Assembly (NCBI RefSeq): GCF_003966955.1
Contig: NZ_AP019367.1
Span: 682,001 to 746,000 of the forward strand
Source of the DNA: Parolsenella catena
GTDB taxonomy: Bacteria; Actinomycetota; Coriobacteriia; Coriobacteriales; Atopobiaceae
Length of the DNA stretch: 64,000 nucleotides
Reading direction: 5' to 3'
The translations under genes were made by a program, and so were the position numbers. Below, piece by piece: positions 8,343 to 18,113 of this stretch; position 1 is the first letter of the stretch, and every line of letters starts with the position of its first letter. The notes under the pieces are model-generated. The model saw nothing but the letters and a program-made list of their open reading frames with translations, had not been told where the DNA came from and searched no databases.

Positions 8343-8351
8343 TGCTAGGAT
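8343..8351 (+). promoter_or_regulatory. Extended -10 promoter for pyrG
   Basis: TGC followed by TAGGAT (8346-8351) forms an extended -10 element 53 bases before the pyrG ATG. No convincing -35 box is visible. It lies just after the REP-like element, in the only stretch of this gap that looks like a promoter. Confidence 0.4.
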
Positions 8352-8370
8352 AAAGACCCGTAGAAAGTAG

Positions 8371-10053
<1,683 letters not shown>

Positions 10054-10124
10054 CGCGCCCACAGCCGATGCGGCGCCGCGTGCGCAATGTCAGCGCATCA
10101 TCGTTTGAACTGACGTTACTATGG

Positions 10125-10157
10125 GGGTCGCCCCGGGTCGCATGCCCGGGGCGACCC
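10125..10157. repeat. 13-bp stem hairpin upstream of xerD
   Basis: GGGTCGCCCCGGG (10125-10137) pairs perfectly with 10145-10157 around a 7-base loop. It sits between pyrG and xerD, 57 bases before the xerD start. No T-run follows, so it may be a 3'-end stabiliser of pyrG mRNA or a leader hairpin of xerD. Confidence 0.6.
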
Positions 10158-10213
10158 GTCCGTAAGGGTGCCGGGGCCATCGCGGTGCCGGCAAGTCATG
10201 GGGGCACATCGTC

Positions 10214-11113
10214 GTGGAACTCTCGCGCGCACTCAAGGAGTACCTCAACTACGTGGCAGTCGAGCGCGGCTGCTCGCGCAACACGGTCCTGGCCTATGGC
10301 CGAGACCTGCGCAGCTACCTCGCCGGCCTCAGGCGCGAGGGCATCACGCGTCCCGACCAGGTCACGCGCGAGCGCATCGAGGAGCACATCCGTCGCCTGC
10401 GCGAGAGCGGCCTGGCCATCTCGAGCGTCGAGCGCGCCGTCTCGGCCATCAAGGGCTTCCACCGCTTCATGGTCGCCGAGCGCATCTCCATCACGCATCC
10501 GGCGGCGGACCTCCCGCTGCCCAAGAAGCCCGACCGCCTGCCCGACGTCATCAGCCGCGAGCAGGCCACCGCGCTGCTCGACCAGCCCTTCCCGGCCACG
10601 GCGTCCGGCCAGAGGGACCACGCCATCGTCGAGGTGCTCTACGGCTGCGGCCTGCGCGTCTCCGAGCTGTGCGGCCTGGATCTTCGCCAGGTCATGCTCG
10701 ACGAGCAGGTGCTGCGCGTCGTGGGCAAGGGCGACAAGGAGCGCATCGTCCCCATCGTGGGGACGGCGGCAAGCGTGCTGTCCGAGTACCTCGAGCAGTG
10801 GCGCCCTCAGCTCGTGAGCCCGCGCGTCTCGTCCTCGGCGGTGTTCCTCAACAACCGCGGCAGGCGCCTCTCGCGCCAGAGCGTGCACTCGCTCGTGGCC
10901 AAGGCCGGCGCCGTCGTGGGGATCGAGGGGCTTCACCCGCACACGCTGCGCCACAGCTTTGCCACCCACATGCTCGAGGGCGGCGCCGACCTGCGCATCG
11001 TCCAGGAGCTCCTGGGGCATGCCGACATCTCCACGACGCAGCTCTACACGCACCTCGATCGCTCCCACGTGCGCGAGGTCTACATGGGCGCCCATCCGCG
11101 CGCCAACGCGTAG
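10214..11113 (+). CDS. xerD: Tyrosine recombinase XerD
   Basis: This site-specific recombinase resolves chromosome dimers at dif, normally with XerC. The 299-residue protein has a SAM-like core-binding domain (about 1-90). The catalytic residues appear in order: Arg in CGLRVSELCGL (about 148), Lys in GKGDKERIVP (about 173), His/Arg in HTLRHSFATHML (about 242-253), His in LGHADISTTQ (about 268) and nucleophile Tyr in QLYTHL (about 277). The start is GTG. Its place just upstream of mraZ and the lack of integration-site features argue for a housekeeping Xer protein rather than a phage integrase. Confidence 0.9.
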   Translation: MELSRALKEYLNYVAVERGCSRNTVLAYGRDLRSYLAGLRREGITRPDQVTRERIEEHIRRLRESGLAISSVERAVSAIKGFHRFMVAERISITHPAADLPLPKKPDRLPDVISREQATALLDQPFPATASGQRDHAIVEVLYGCGLRVSELCGLDLRQVMLDEQVLRVVGKGDKERIVPIVGTAASVLSEYLEQWRPQLVSPRVSSSAVFLNNRGRRLSRQSVHSLVAKAGAVVGIEGLHPHTLRHSFATHMLEGGADLRIVQELLGHADISTTQLYTHLDRSHVREVYMGAHPRANA

Positions 11114-11200
11114 GCCCTGCTGGGGCGCCCGTTGGGGGCACCGTTCGCCGATTTTCGTACAAACAAGCCGTCTGCCTGCGGCTTCACAACTTTGTCACGT

Positions 11201-11238
11201 GACGCGCGTCCTTCTTGGGACGTGCGTCCTTTTCTTTT
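11201..11238 (+). terminator. Intrinsic terminator after xerD
   Basis: An 11-bp stem (11201-11211, GACGCGCGTCC, with 11218-11228, one G-U pair) and a 6-base loop are followed directly by CTTTTCTTTT. This is the clearest rho-independent terminator on the plus strand. It separates xerD from the division cluster. Confidence 0.8.
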
Positions 11239-11365
11239 CCGGGGCATCCCACAATTGCTCGTGGGCAAACGGGCGTTCGCCACAACCGATGGGGCGGGCC
11301 TGTCATGGATAGTCGTTCGTAGGGTGAGTTCAGTCATCGCTAGGGGGAAATAGTCGGATTTAGGG

Positions 11366-11394
11366 TTGCTCAGGTTGGTTCGGCGCTTTATATT
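11366..11394 (+). promoter_or_regulatory. Main promoter of the mraZ division cluster
   Basis: TTGCTC (11366-11371), a spacer of exactly 17 bp and TATATT (11389-11394) form a good sigma-70-type promoter 73 bases upstream of the mraZ ATG. The preceding 120 bases are AT-richer than the surrounding DNA. In other bacteria MraZ represses its own promoter through TGGG-type repeats; I see no clear repeat array here. The rest of gap 11114-11466 holds only the xerD terminator. Confidence 0.7.
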
Positions 11395-11466
11395 CTTAAC
11401 AGCGCGAACGAGCGCGGATGAGCATGACCGGGACGCCGGCCGCGATGCCTCGAGGGGAGTTGAGCG

Positions 11467-11910
11467 ATGTACCTGACTGGGTCCAAGACCGTTTCTGTGG
11501 ACGCCCAGGGGCGCATCACGCTTCCCGCCGACTATCGCGACGACTTCAAGGAGTCGGGCAACAAGGTCTGCCTCATCTACGTGAAGGGCGCGCTGTGGGG
11601 CTTCACCCCCGAGGGTCACAAGGAGTGGGTCGAGAGCTGCTTTCCCGAGGGCTTCAACCCGCGCTCCAAGAAGGACAAGGCGCTTCGCCTGGGCCTGAAC
11701 GCCAAGACGGTCACGGTCGAGATCGACAAGTCCGGCCGCGTCGCGCTTGGCAAGATCGCCCCGTCCGACCTGGAGAAGCTGTCCCTCGGCCGCGAGGCGG
11801 TCGTCGTTGGCGACGCGGACCACTTCGCCGTGTACAACACGGAGGCATGGGCCGCCAAGCAGGCTGAGCTCGACGTCGACATCGACGCCCTGCTCGATGA
11901 CGAGGACTAG
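11467..11910 (+). CDS. mraZ: Transcriptional regulator MraZ
   Basis: The 147-residue protein has two AbrB-like swapped-hairpin (SpoVT) repeats. The first begins MYLTGSKTVSVDAQGRITLPADYR, and the second contains VEIDKSGRVALGKIAPSDL (about 77-95). The D..GR(I/V).L.K/P signature is present in both halves. MraZ binds upstream of the division cluster and usually represses it. It is the first gene of the cluster, 11 bp before rsmH. Confidence 0.95.
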   Translation: MYLTGSKTVSVDAQGRITLPADYRDDFKESGNKVCLIYVKGALWGFTPEGHKEWVESCFPEGFNPRSKKDKALRLGLNAKTVTVEIDKSGRVALGKIAPSDLEKLSLGREAVVVGDADHFAVYNTEAWAAKQAELDVDIDALLDDED

Positions 11911-11921
11911 GGGTGGAGAGC

Positions 11922-12878
11922 ATGACAGATGAATACCGGCACGTACCCGTGATGCTGGGGGAGGTCCTGCGCGAGCTGGACCCCAAGCCCGGGGACATCG
12001 TCTGCGACTGCACGCTCGGAGGGGCCGGCCACACGGTCGAGCTCGCCCGCCGCGTGGCGCCTGACGGCCTGTCCATCGGCATCGACCAGGACGACATGGC
12101 GCTTGCCGCTGCCACCGAGCGCTTCGAGCGCGAGGTGCCGCAGGGCCGGCACCTGTTCCTCAAGGGCAACTTCGGGGACCTCGACGAGCTTCTCGTCAAG
12201 GCCGAGGTGCCCGGCGTGGACTGCTTCCTGTTCGACCTCGGCGTCTCATCCCCGCAGCTCGATATTCCCGAGAGGGGTTTCTCCTACAACGAGGACGCAC
12301 CCCTCGACATGCGAATGGATCCGGGAACACACACCCAAACCGCAGCCGAGGTCATCAACACCTATGACGAAGCCGACCTCGCCCGGATCCTTTCCGTCTA
12401 CGGAGACGAGAAGTTCGCCTCCCGCATCGCCCGCGAGATCGTGAGGCGAAGGGCCAAGGAGCCCATCAGAACGACGTTCGAGCTCGTCGACGCCATCAAG
12501 GCCGCGATTCCCGCGGCGGCGAGGCGCCACGGCGGACACCCGGCGCGCAAGACGTTCCAGGCCCTGCGCATCGAGGTGAACCACGAGCTCGAGGTGCTCG
12601 AGAGGGGGCTCGAGGCGGCCATCCGCTGGCTGAACCCGGGCGGTCGCGTCTGCGTCATCAGCTACCACTCGCTCGAGGACCGCATCGTCAAGCACCTGTT
12701 TGGCGAGATGAGCCAGGGGTGCACCTGCCCACCGGACCTTCCGGTGTGCGTGTGCGGCCACGTGCCGATCATCCGCGTCAAGACTCGCAAGCCACTCGTG
12801 GCGGGCGAGGAGGAGCTCGAGCGCAACCCACGCGCCCGCAGCGCCAAGACGCGCGTGGCGGTGAAGCTCGACTGCTAG
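11922..12878 (+). CDS. rsmH: 16S rRNA m4C1402 methyltransferase RsmH
   Basis: The 318-residue SAM-dependent methyltransferase modifies N4 of C1402 in 16S rRNA. It opens with HVPVMLGEVL, the SAM motif is DCTLGGAGHT, and LFDLGVSSPQLD and CVISYHSLEDRIVK are characteristic RsmH blocks. Near the C-terminus CTCPPDLPVCVCG is a cysteine cluster typical of the family. GTG at 11913 is also in frame; the ATG at 11922 preceded by GGGGTGGAG was preferred. A 203-bp gap with a strong hairpin separates it from ftsL. Confidence 0.95.
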   Translation: MTDEYRHVPVMLGEVLRELDPKPGDIVCDCTLGGAGHTVELARRVAPDGLSIGIDQDDMALAAATERFEREVPQGRHLFLKGNFGDLDELLVKAEVPGVDCFLFDLGVSSPQLDIPERGFSYNEDAPLDMRMDPGTHTQTAAEVINTYDEADLARILSVYGDEKFASRIAREIVRRRAKEPIRTTFELVDAIKAAIPAAARRHGGHPARKTFQALRIEVNHELEVLERGLEAAIRWLNPGGRVCVISYHSLEDRIVKHLFGEMSQGCTCPPDLPVCVCGHVPIIRVKTRKPLVAGEEELERNPRARSAKTRVAVKLDC

Positions 12879-12899
12879 CCCGCGCGCCCGCAAGGCACA

Positions 12900-13043
12900 G
12901 CCGGCCTCGGCCGACGGCATAGCACTTCGCACCATCCGCACCACGCACCACACACAGCAGCAACGCAGCACAAACGCAGCTCAAACGCACCACACACGAA
13001 CCACGGAGCCAGGGGGCCCGCAAGGGCCCCCGGCTGGCTCTTT
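12900..13043 (+). promoter_or_regulatory. C/A-rich leader plus hairpin inside the division cluster
   Basis: Between rsmH and ftsL the plus strand turns conspicuously C- and A-rich and G-poor (about 12915-13005), unlike any flanking sequence. A strong hairpin follows: GAGCCAGGGGGCCC (13006-13019), loop GCAA, partner 13024-13040 with a small bulge, then TTT. A C-rich, G-poor run resembles a Rho-utilisation site and the hairpin resembles an attenuator. This may set the level of ftsL and downstream genes relative to mraZ-rsmH. Confidence 0.55.
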
Positions 13044-13081
13044 GCTCAAAAAACACGCTAGGCAAGCAGGGATGACGACGA

Positions 13082-13684
13082 ATGATGTACCAGGGCTCTG
13101 AGGCCGTTCGCCTCGACTATCTTGGGGAGGCGACCCCCCGCCGCGAGCAGCGCACCTCCTTCGAGGTCGTTGAGGGCGCGGGCCTCGACCACCTCGAGCG
13201 CCGAGGGGTCTCGCCCCAGTTCATCGCCAACCTCAAGTTGGCCGCGGCCGTGTGCGTCGCCCTCGTCGTCCTGTGCGTCGCCCGCATCGGCGTCTACTCC
13301 ATGGCCGTGGGCACGCTTGCCAGCAACGAGAGCATGCGCAGCGAGCTCAAGCAGACGGTCGCCCTCGAGGACGACCTGCGCATCCAGCGCTCCGTGCTCT
13401 CGAGCACCCAGCGCATCGACCGCATCGCCACGCAGAGCTACGGCATGGTGGCCGCCAACGGGGCCGAGAAGCTCAGCGTCTCCGACTCCGCCGACACCGC
13501 CTCCGAGGGCACCGGCGCCGCCGACGAGGCCACCGACGCCCAGGCCACGGACGCCGCCCCCGACGCCACCCAGGCCCAGAAGAGCTCCGACGAGGTCGCC
13601 AGCGAGGTCGGCCAGGCCACCCAGACGCAGGGCGACGGCTCCACGGCCGGCGCGAATGCAGCTGACGTGGACTCGCTCTCCTAA
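13082..13684 (+). CDS. ftsL: FtsL-like septum protein
   Basis: The 200-residue protein has a short cytoplasmic N-terminus, one membrane segment (about residues 53-75, LAAAVCVALVVLCVARIGVY) and a short extracytoplasmic coiled region. The latter has heptad-like spacing (NESMRSELKQTVALEDDLRIQRSVLSS), as in FtsL/DivIC. A low-complexity Ala/Asp/Thr tail (about 130-200) is unusual. Position between rsmH and the class B PBP is diagnostic for ftsL even though sequence conservation in this family is poor. It probably forms the FtsQ-FtsL-FtsB-type complex. Two adjacent ATGs (13082, 13085) are possible starts. Confidence 0.8.
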   Translation: MMYQGSEAVRLDYLGEATPRREQRTSFEVVEGAGLDHLERRGVSPQFIANLKLAAAVCVALVVLCVARIGVYSMAVGTLASNESMRSELKQTVALEDDLRIQRSVLSSTQRIDRIATQSYGMVAANGAEKLSVSDSADTASEGTGAADEATDAQATDAAPDATQAQKSSDEVASEVGQATQTQGDGSTAGANAADVDSLS

Positions 13685-13722
13685 CGGCTCGGGCGCGGTC
13701 GAACTCGCCTACACTAGGTCGC

Positions 13723-15498
13723 ATGAATTCTCGAGACACAAGACGCGGCTCCTCCCGCCGCAACACATCCCAGCGCCGCCCCCGCCAGACGTCCTCGTAT
13801 GACGAGGAGCGCCGGCGGCGCAGCCGTGGGGGCGCCGGGGAGGTCGCCGGCGGCAGGCGCCTGCCCCTCGTCGTGATCGCCCTGCTCGCCGTGGTGGCTG
13901 CTCGCCTCGTGTGGCTGCAGGTCATAGACGCGCCGAGGCTCTCGGCCCGCGCCGACGCCATGTCGACGACGAACGTCGCCATACTCGCGAAGCGCGGCAC
14001 CATCTACGACCGCAACGGCAACGTGCTCGCCACGAGCGTCGAGTGCCGCACCCTCTACTGCAACCCGAGCGCCGTGGGCGACAAGAACGCCGCTGCGCAG
14101 GTCCTGGCCGACAAGCTCGGCGGCCAGGCGAGCGACTACCTGCCCACGCTGTCGCAGGACACGACGTTTGCCTACCTCAAGCGCCAGGTGGACACCGACG
14201 TGGCCACCGACGTCATCTCAACGCTCGCCTCGAAGGACATCGAGGGCGTCTACACGCTCGCCGACGTCAAGCGCGTCTACCCCTACGGTGCCACGGCCGG
14301 CCAGGTGCTTGGCTTCATCGGCACGGACGGCCACGGGCTGTCCGGCCTTGAGCTGCAGTACGACGACGTGCTCTCGGGCACGGATGGCGAGATGCTCGTG
14401 GAGCGCGGCCGCGACGGCTCGCCCGTGGCCGGCGGCGCGTCAGAGATCCATGAGGCCACGGACGGCACGGACATCATCGTCTCGCTCGACGTCAACGTCC
14501 AGCGCGTGGCCGAGGAGCAGCTCACGCAGGCCATGGACGACACGGAGGCCAAGAGCGGCAACGTCATCGTCACCCAGCCCGGCACCGGAGAGATCCTCGC
14601 CGCCTGCTCGTGGCCGCTGTTCGACCCAACGGACTCCTCGACCCTCACGAACGACGCCCTCAAGCTCATGAGCGTCTCGGACTCCTACGAGCCCGGCTCC
14701 ACGTTCAAGACGCTCACGATGGCCATCGGCTATGACACGGGCACGATCAACAAGAGCTCGACGTTCTCCGTGCCCGCCCAGGTCAAGGTCGGCGACGACA
14801 CGGTGACCGACGTCGACGGCCGCGACTACATGATGGACATGACCCCCACTGAGATCATGCGCCGCTCCTCCAACACCGGCGCCGCCCTCGTGGGGCAGGC
14901 CATCGGCGCGGACAAGTTCGCCGCGGGCATCGCCGCGCTCGGCATCGGCCAGAAGACGGGCATCGACTTCCCCGGCGAGTCGGCCGGCATCGTTCCCTCG
15001 CGTGACGAGTACACCGGCGCCACGACGGGAGCGGCTGCCTTTGGCCAGGGCATCGCCTTCCCCTCCATCCAGCTCGTGCGCGCCATCGGCGCCATCGCCA
15101 ACAAGGGCACGCTCGTGACGCCCCACTTCCTCGTCCAGAAGGGCTCGGAGAAGGCCGACTGGGGCCAGGGTCAGCAGGCCATCTCATCCGAGGCGTGCGA
15201 GAGCGTCATCGGCGACCTGCGCGAGGTCGTGCTCGAGGGCACGGGCCAGGAGGCCCAGGTGGCTGGCTATGACGTCGTGGGCAAGACAGGAACGGGCCAG
15301 CAGGCGCTCGACACGGGCGGCTACCTGGATGACTCCTACCTCAGCTCGTTCATCGGTTTCGCGAACGGCGATGACGCGCAGGTGCTGTGCTACGTGGGCC
15401 TGTACGGCACGGCGCAGCACGGCAGCGCGGCGTGCGCGCCCTTCTCGGCTATCATGAGTGAGGCCCTCACGGACCTGAGCGTGCCAACACAAAACTAG
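13723..15498 (+). CDS. ftsI: Division-specific class B penicillin-binding protein
   Basis: This septal D,D-transpeptidase cross-links peptidoglycan. The 591-residue protein has a basic cytoplasmic N-terminus, one membrane anchor (about 46-66), a dimerisation domain beginning KRGTIYDRNG, and the transpeptidase domain. The catalytic serine is in EPGSTFK (Ser326), the SxN motif is SSN at 382-384, and KTGT starts at Lys521. There are no C-terminal PASTA repeats, unlike many Gram-positive homologues. It lies 38 bp after ftsL and 30 bp before murF. Confidence 0.93.
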   Translation: MNSRDTRRGSSRRNTSQRRPRQTSSYDEERRRRSRGGAGEVAGGRRLPLVVIALLAVVAARLVWLQVIDAPRLSARADAMSTTNVAILAKRGTIYDRNGNVLATSVECRTLYCNPSAVGDKNAAAQVLADKLGGQASDYLPTLSQDTTFAYLKRQVDTDVATDVISTLASKDIEGVYTLADVKRVYPYGATAGQVLGFIGTDGHGLSGLELQYDDVLSGTDGEMLVERGRDGSPVAGGASEIHEATDGTDIIVSLDVNVQRVAEEQLTQAMDDTEAKSGNVIVTQPGTGEILAACSWPLFDPTDSSTLTNDALKLMSVSDSYEPGSTFKTLTMAIGYDTGTINKSSTFSVPAQVKVGDDTVTDVDGRDYMMDMTPTEIMRRSSNTGAALVGQAIGADKFAAGIAALGIGQKTGIDFPGESAGIVPSRDEYTGATTGAAAFGQGIAFPSIQLVRAIGAIANKGTLVTPHFLVQKGSEKADWGQGQQAISSEACESVIGDLREVVLEGTGQEAQVAGYDVVGKTGTGQQALDTGGYLDDSYLSSFIGFANGDDAQVLCYVGLYGTAQHGSAACAPFSAIMSEALTDLSVPTQN

Positions 15499-15528
15499 GG
15501 AGGGCGTGCCCTCCATCGGGAGATACGC

Positions 15529-17001
15529 ATGATTGAGTGCACTGCGTCTGACATATGCGCCGCCACGGGAGCAACACTTGTCTGGGGCACCGGGGAGGAG
15601 GTCGCGCGTGGCGTGGCCATCGACTCGCGCCGCGTGGGTGACCACGGCCTGTTCGTGGCGTTTCCTGGCGAGCGCGTTGACGGCAACGACTACGTGACGT
15701 CTGCCGTCGAGGCGGGCGCGGGCGTCGTGGCCGTCACGAGGGGGCTCGACGAGGCCTCGCTCGCCACGGCGCGCGAGCACGGGGTTGCCATCGTGCGTTG
15801 CGATCAAGACGACGCCACGGAGTTTTTGCTGCGCCTGGCCGGATGGTGGAGGCTTGCCCAGGACTGGTGCGTCGTGGGCGTCACGGGATCTGTGGGCAAG
15901 ACCACGACCAAGGACATGCTCGCCGCCGCGCTCGCGACCCGCTACCGGGTGCATGCCACGGCCGGCAACTTCAACAACCTCATCGGCGTGCCCCTCACGC
16001 TGCTCGAGGCTCCCATCGACGCCGAGGTGCTCGTCGTGGAGATGGGCATGAACCATGCCGGCGAGATAACGCGGCTCGCCGAGTGCGCGCGCCCGCGCGT
16101 GGCCGTCATCACCAACGTGGGCACGAGCCACATCGGCCTGCTCGGCTCGCGCGAGGGCATCGCTCGTGCGAAGGGGGAGATTGCCGCGTCGCTCGCGAAT
16201 CCGCCCGCCTCGACCGTAGCACCCGCGCCCATGCTCGTCATGTGCGCGGACAACGACTACACCTCCTTCATCGCCGAGACGTTTGCCAAGCCCGCCGGCG
16301 TCCCCGTCGTGCTCGTCGGCGCGGGCGAGGGCTCTGCCGTGAGCGCCTCCAACGTGACGCTCGACGACGAGGCGCACCCGAGCTTTGACGTCTCGGCGAC
16401 GCGCCCGCTTGGCGCCGTGGCCGCCGGCTGCGAGTTCCACGAGAGCCTCTCGCTCACCGGCGCCCAGGTCGTGCCGGACTTCCTGCTCGCGTTTGCGCTG
16501 TCCGTCTCCATGGGGGTCGGCTCGCAGGACGCGGCCAAGGCGCTCGCTAGCCTCGCGCCCACGCACATGCGTCAGGAGGTCGTGCGCGCCGCGTGCGGCT
16601 GCCGCGTCATCGATGACTCCTACAACGCCAGCCCCGACTCCACGGCGGCGGCGCTCAACGCCCTGTGCAGCATGCGCGTGGCGCCCGGCGGACGACGCAT
16701 CGCCATCCTCGGGGAGATCGGCGAGCTTGGCGACGAGCAGGACCGGCTCCACGAGCTCGTGGGCGCCTACGCGGCCGCCAAGCCGCTCGACATGCTTGTC
16801 ATCGTGGGCACGGACCGCGCCGACCACATGGAGCACGCGGCCAGGCTCATGGGATTTTCCGAGGACAGGCTCGTGCGCGTCTCGGACGTGGACGAGCTCA
16901 CGAGGATCGTCTCGCCGGTGCTTGCACCCGATGACCTCGTGCTCGTGAAGGCGTCCCGTGCGGCCTATCTCGATCGATTTGTGAAGGCGGTGATGGGCTA
17001 G
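15529..17001 (+). CDS. murF: UDP-MurNAc-tripeptide:D-Ala-D-Ala ligase MurF
   Basis: MurF adds D-Ala-D-Ala to the UDP-muramyl tripeptide, the last cytoplasmic step. The 490-residue protein has an N-terminal UDP-binding domain (GVAIDSRRVGDHGLFVAFPGERVDG, written here in part), the ATP loop GVTGSVGKTTTKDM (about 121-134), GNFNNLIGVPLTLL and the C-terminal DSYNASPDS block (about 363). TDSR-like SRR replaces the usual DSR environment. In most clusters murE precedes murF; here ftsI does, so murE must be elsewhere. Confidence 0.95.
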   Translation: MIECTASDICAATGATLVWGTGEEVARGVAIDSRRVGDHGLFVAFPGERVDGNDYVTSAVEAGAGVVAVTRGLDEASLATAREHGVAIVRCDQDDATEFLLRLAGWWRLAQDWCVVGVTGSVGKTTTKDMLAAALATRYRVHATAGNFNNLIGVPLTLLEAPIDAEVLVVEMGMNHAGEITRLAECARPRVAVITNVGTSHIGLLGSREGIARAKGEIAASLANPPASTVAPAPMLVMCADNDYTSFIAETFAKPAGVPVVLVGAGEGSAVSASNVTLDDEAHPSFDVSATRPLGAVAAGCEFHESLSLTGAQVVPDFLLAFALSVSMGVGSQDAAKALASLAPTHMRQEVVRAACGCRVIDDSYNASPDSTAAALNALCSMRVAPGGRRIAILGEIGELGDEQDRLHELVGAYAAAKPLDMLVIVGTDRADHMEHAARLMGFSEDRLVRVSDVDELTRIVSPVLAPDDLVLVKASRAAYLDRFVKAVMG

Positions 17002-17003
17002 CC

Positions 17004-18035
17004 ATGCTATCTGCCCTGTTTGCCGGGTCTCAGTACCCCACCTACCTCGTGTTCGTCGCGGTGTTCGTCGCAGGTCTTCTCACGGCTGTGCTCATGCCCG
17101 CGTTCATCCGCGTCATGCGCAAGGACGGCATCGGCCAGCAGGTGCGCGCGGACGGCCCGCAGACCCACCTCGTGAAGCAGGGGACGCCCACCATGGGCGG
17201 CGTCATCATGCTCGTGGGGCTTCTGCTCACCACCGTCCTGCTCGCCCGCTGGACGCCCGACCTCATCCTGTGCGTCTGCGCCACGGTGGGCACCGGCCTG
17301 CTCGGCCTTCTCGACGACATCGAGTCCGTGAGCCACGGTCGCTCGCTGGGCCTCACGCCCTCCCAGAAGATGGCCGGGCTCATCGTCATCTCCGTGGCCT
17401 TTTGCCTTTTGGCCGTCAACTGGGTTGGCATCGCGCCCACGATCACGTTCCCGGGCGGTCTCACGGTCGACCTTGGCGTGCTCGCGACGCAGATTGGCCC
17501 CGTGAGCGTGCCGTGGCTCTACGTATTCTTCGTGTTCCTCATGCTCGCCGGACTGTCGAATGCCGTGAACCTCACGGATGGCCTCGACGGCCTGGCCGGC
17601 GGCACCGTCATGGTGGTCATGCTCGCCATGGCGATGGTGGCCTTCAGCTACGACGAGATCAACCTCGCGGTCTTCGCGGGTGCGGCAGCCGGTGCCTGCG
17701 TGGGCTTTCTGTGGCACAACTGCTACCCGGCCTCCATCTTCATGGGCGACACCGGCTCGCTCGCGCTCGGCGCGGCCTTCGCGGCCCTCGCCATCCTCAC
17801 CAAGACCGAGGTGACGTCGCTTGTCATGGGCGGCCTGTTCATCTGCGAGGCGCTCTCGGTCATGATGCAGGTCATCAGCTTCAAGTCGACCGGCAAGCGC
17901 ATCTTCCTGATGGCGCCGCTCCACCACCACTTCGAGAAGAAGGGCTGGAGCGAGACGAAGGTCGTCATCCGCTTCTGGATCGTGAGCGCCATGTTCGCGG
18001 CCGTGGGCTTTGCGCTGTACTTCCAGCTTCGATAG
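17004..18035 (+). CDS. mraY: Phospho-MurNAc-pentapeptide translocase MraY
   Basis: MraY transfers phospho-MurNAc-pentapeptide to undecaprenyl phosphate, giving lipid I. The 343-residue membrane protein has about ten transmembrane segments. Family motifs are GTPTMGGVIML (about 55), FLDD-type LLDDIESV (about 106), NAVNLTDGLDGLAGG (about 184-198) and the histidine-rich loop APLHHHFEKKGWSE (about 306). Length is typical. It starts 2 bp after the murF stop. After it lies a 78-bp gap with two small stem-loops (about 18043-18090). Confidence 0.96.
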   Translation: MLSALFAGSQYPTYLVFVAVFVAGLLTAVLMPAFIRVMRKDGIGQQVRADGPQTHLVKQGTPTMGGVIMLVGLLLTTVLLARWTPDLILCVCATVGTGLLGLLDDIESVSHGRSLGLTPSQKMAGLIVISVAFCLLAVNWVGIAPTITFPGGLTVDLGVLATQIGPVSVPWLYVFFVFLMLAGLSNAVNLTDGLDGLAGGTVMVVMLAMAMVAFSYDEINLAVFAGAAAGACVGFLWHNCYPASIFMGDTGSLALGAAFAALAILTKTEVTSLVMGGLFICEALSVMMQVISFKSTGKRIFLMAPLHHHFEKKGWSETKVVIRFWIVSAMFAAVGFALYFQLR

Positions 18036-18113
18036 CACGTTGCGCCCGTATCGGGCGTTGGTACGTGGGCGCCGCCGTGCCATGGGCGGCGTCCGCTGTT
18101 TTGCAAGGGGGCA

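Noticed and set aside
10214-11113. Phage or island integrase
   Set aside because: Length, catalytic motifs and position by the division cluster fit a housekeeping XerD; no attachment site or phage genes follow.
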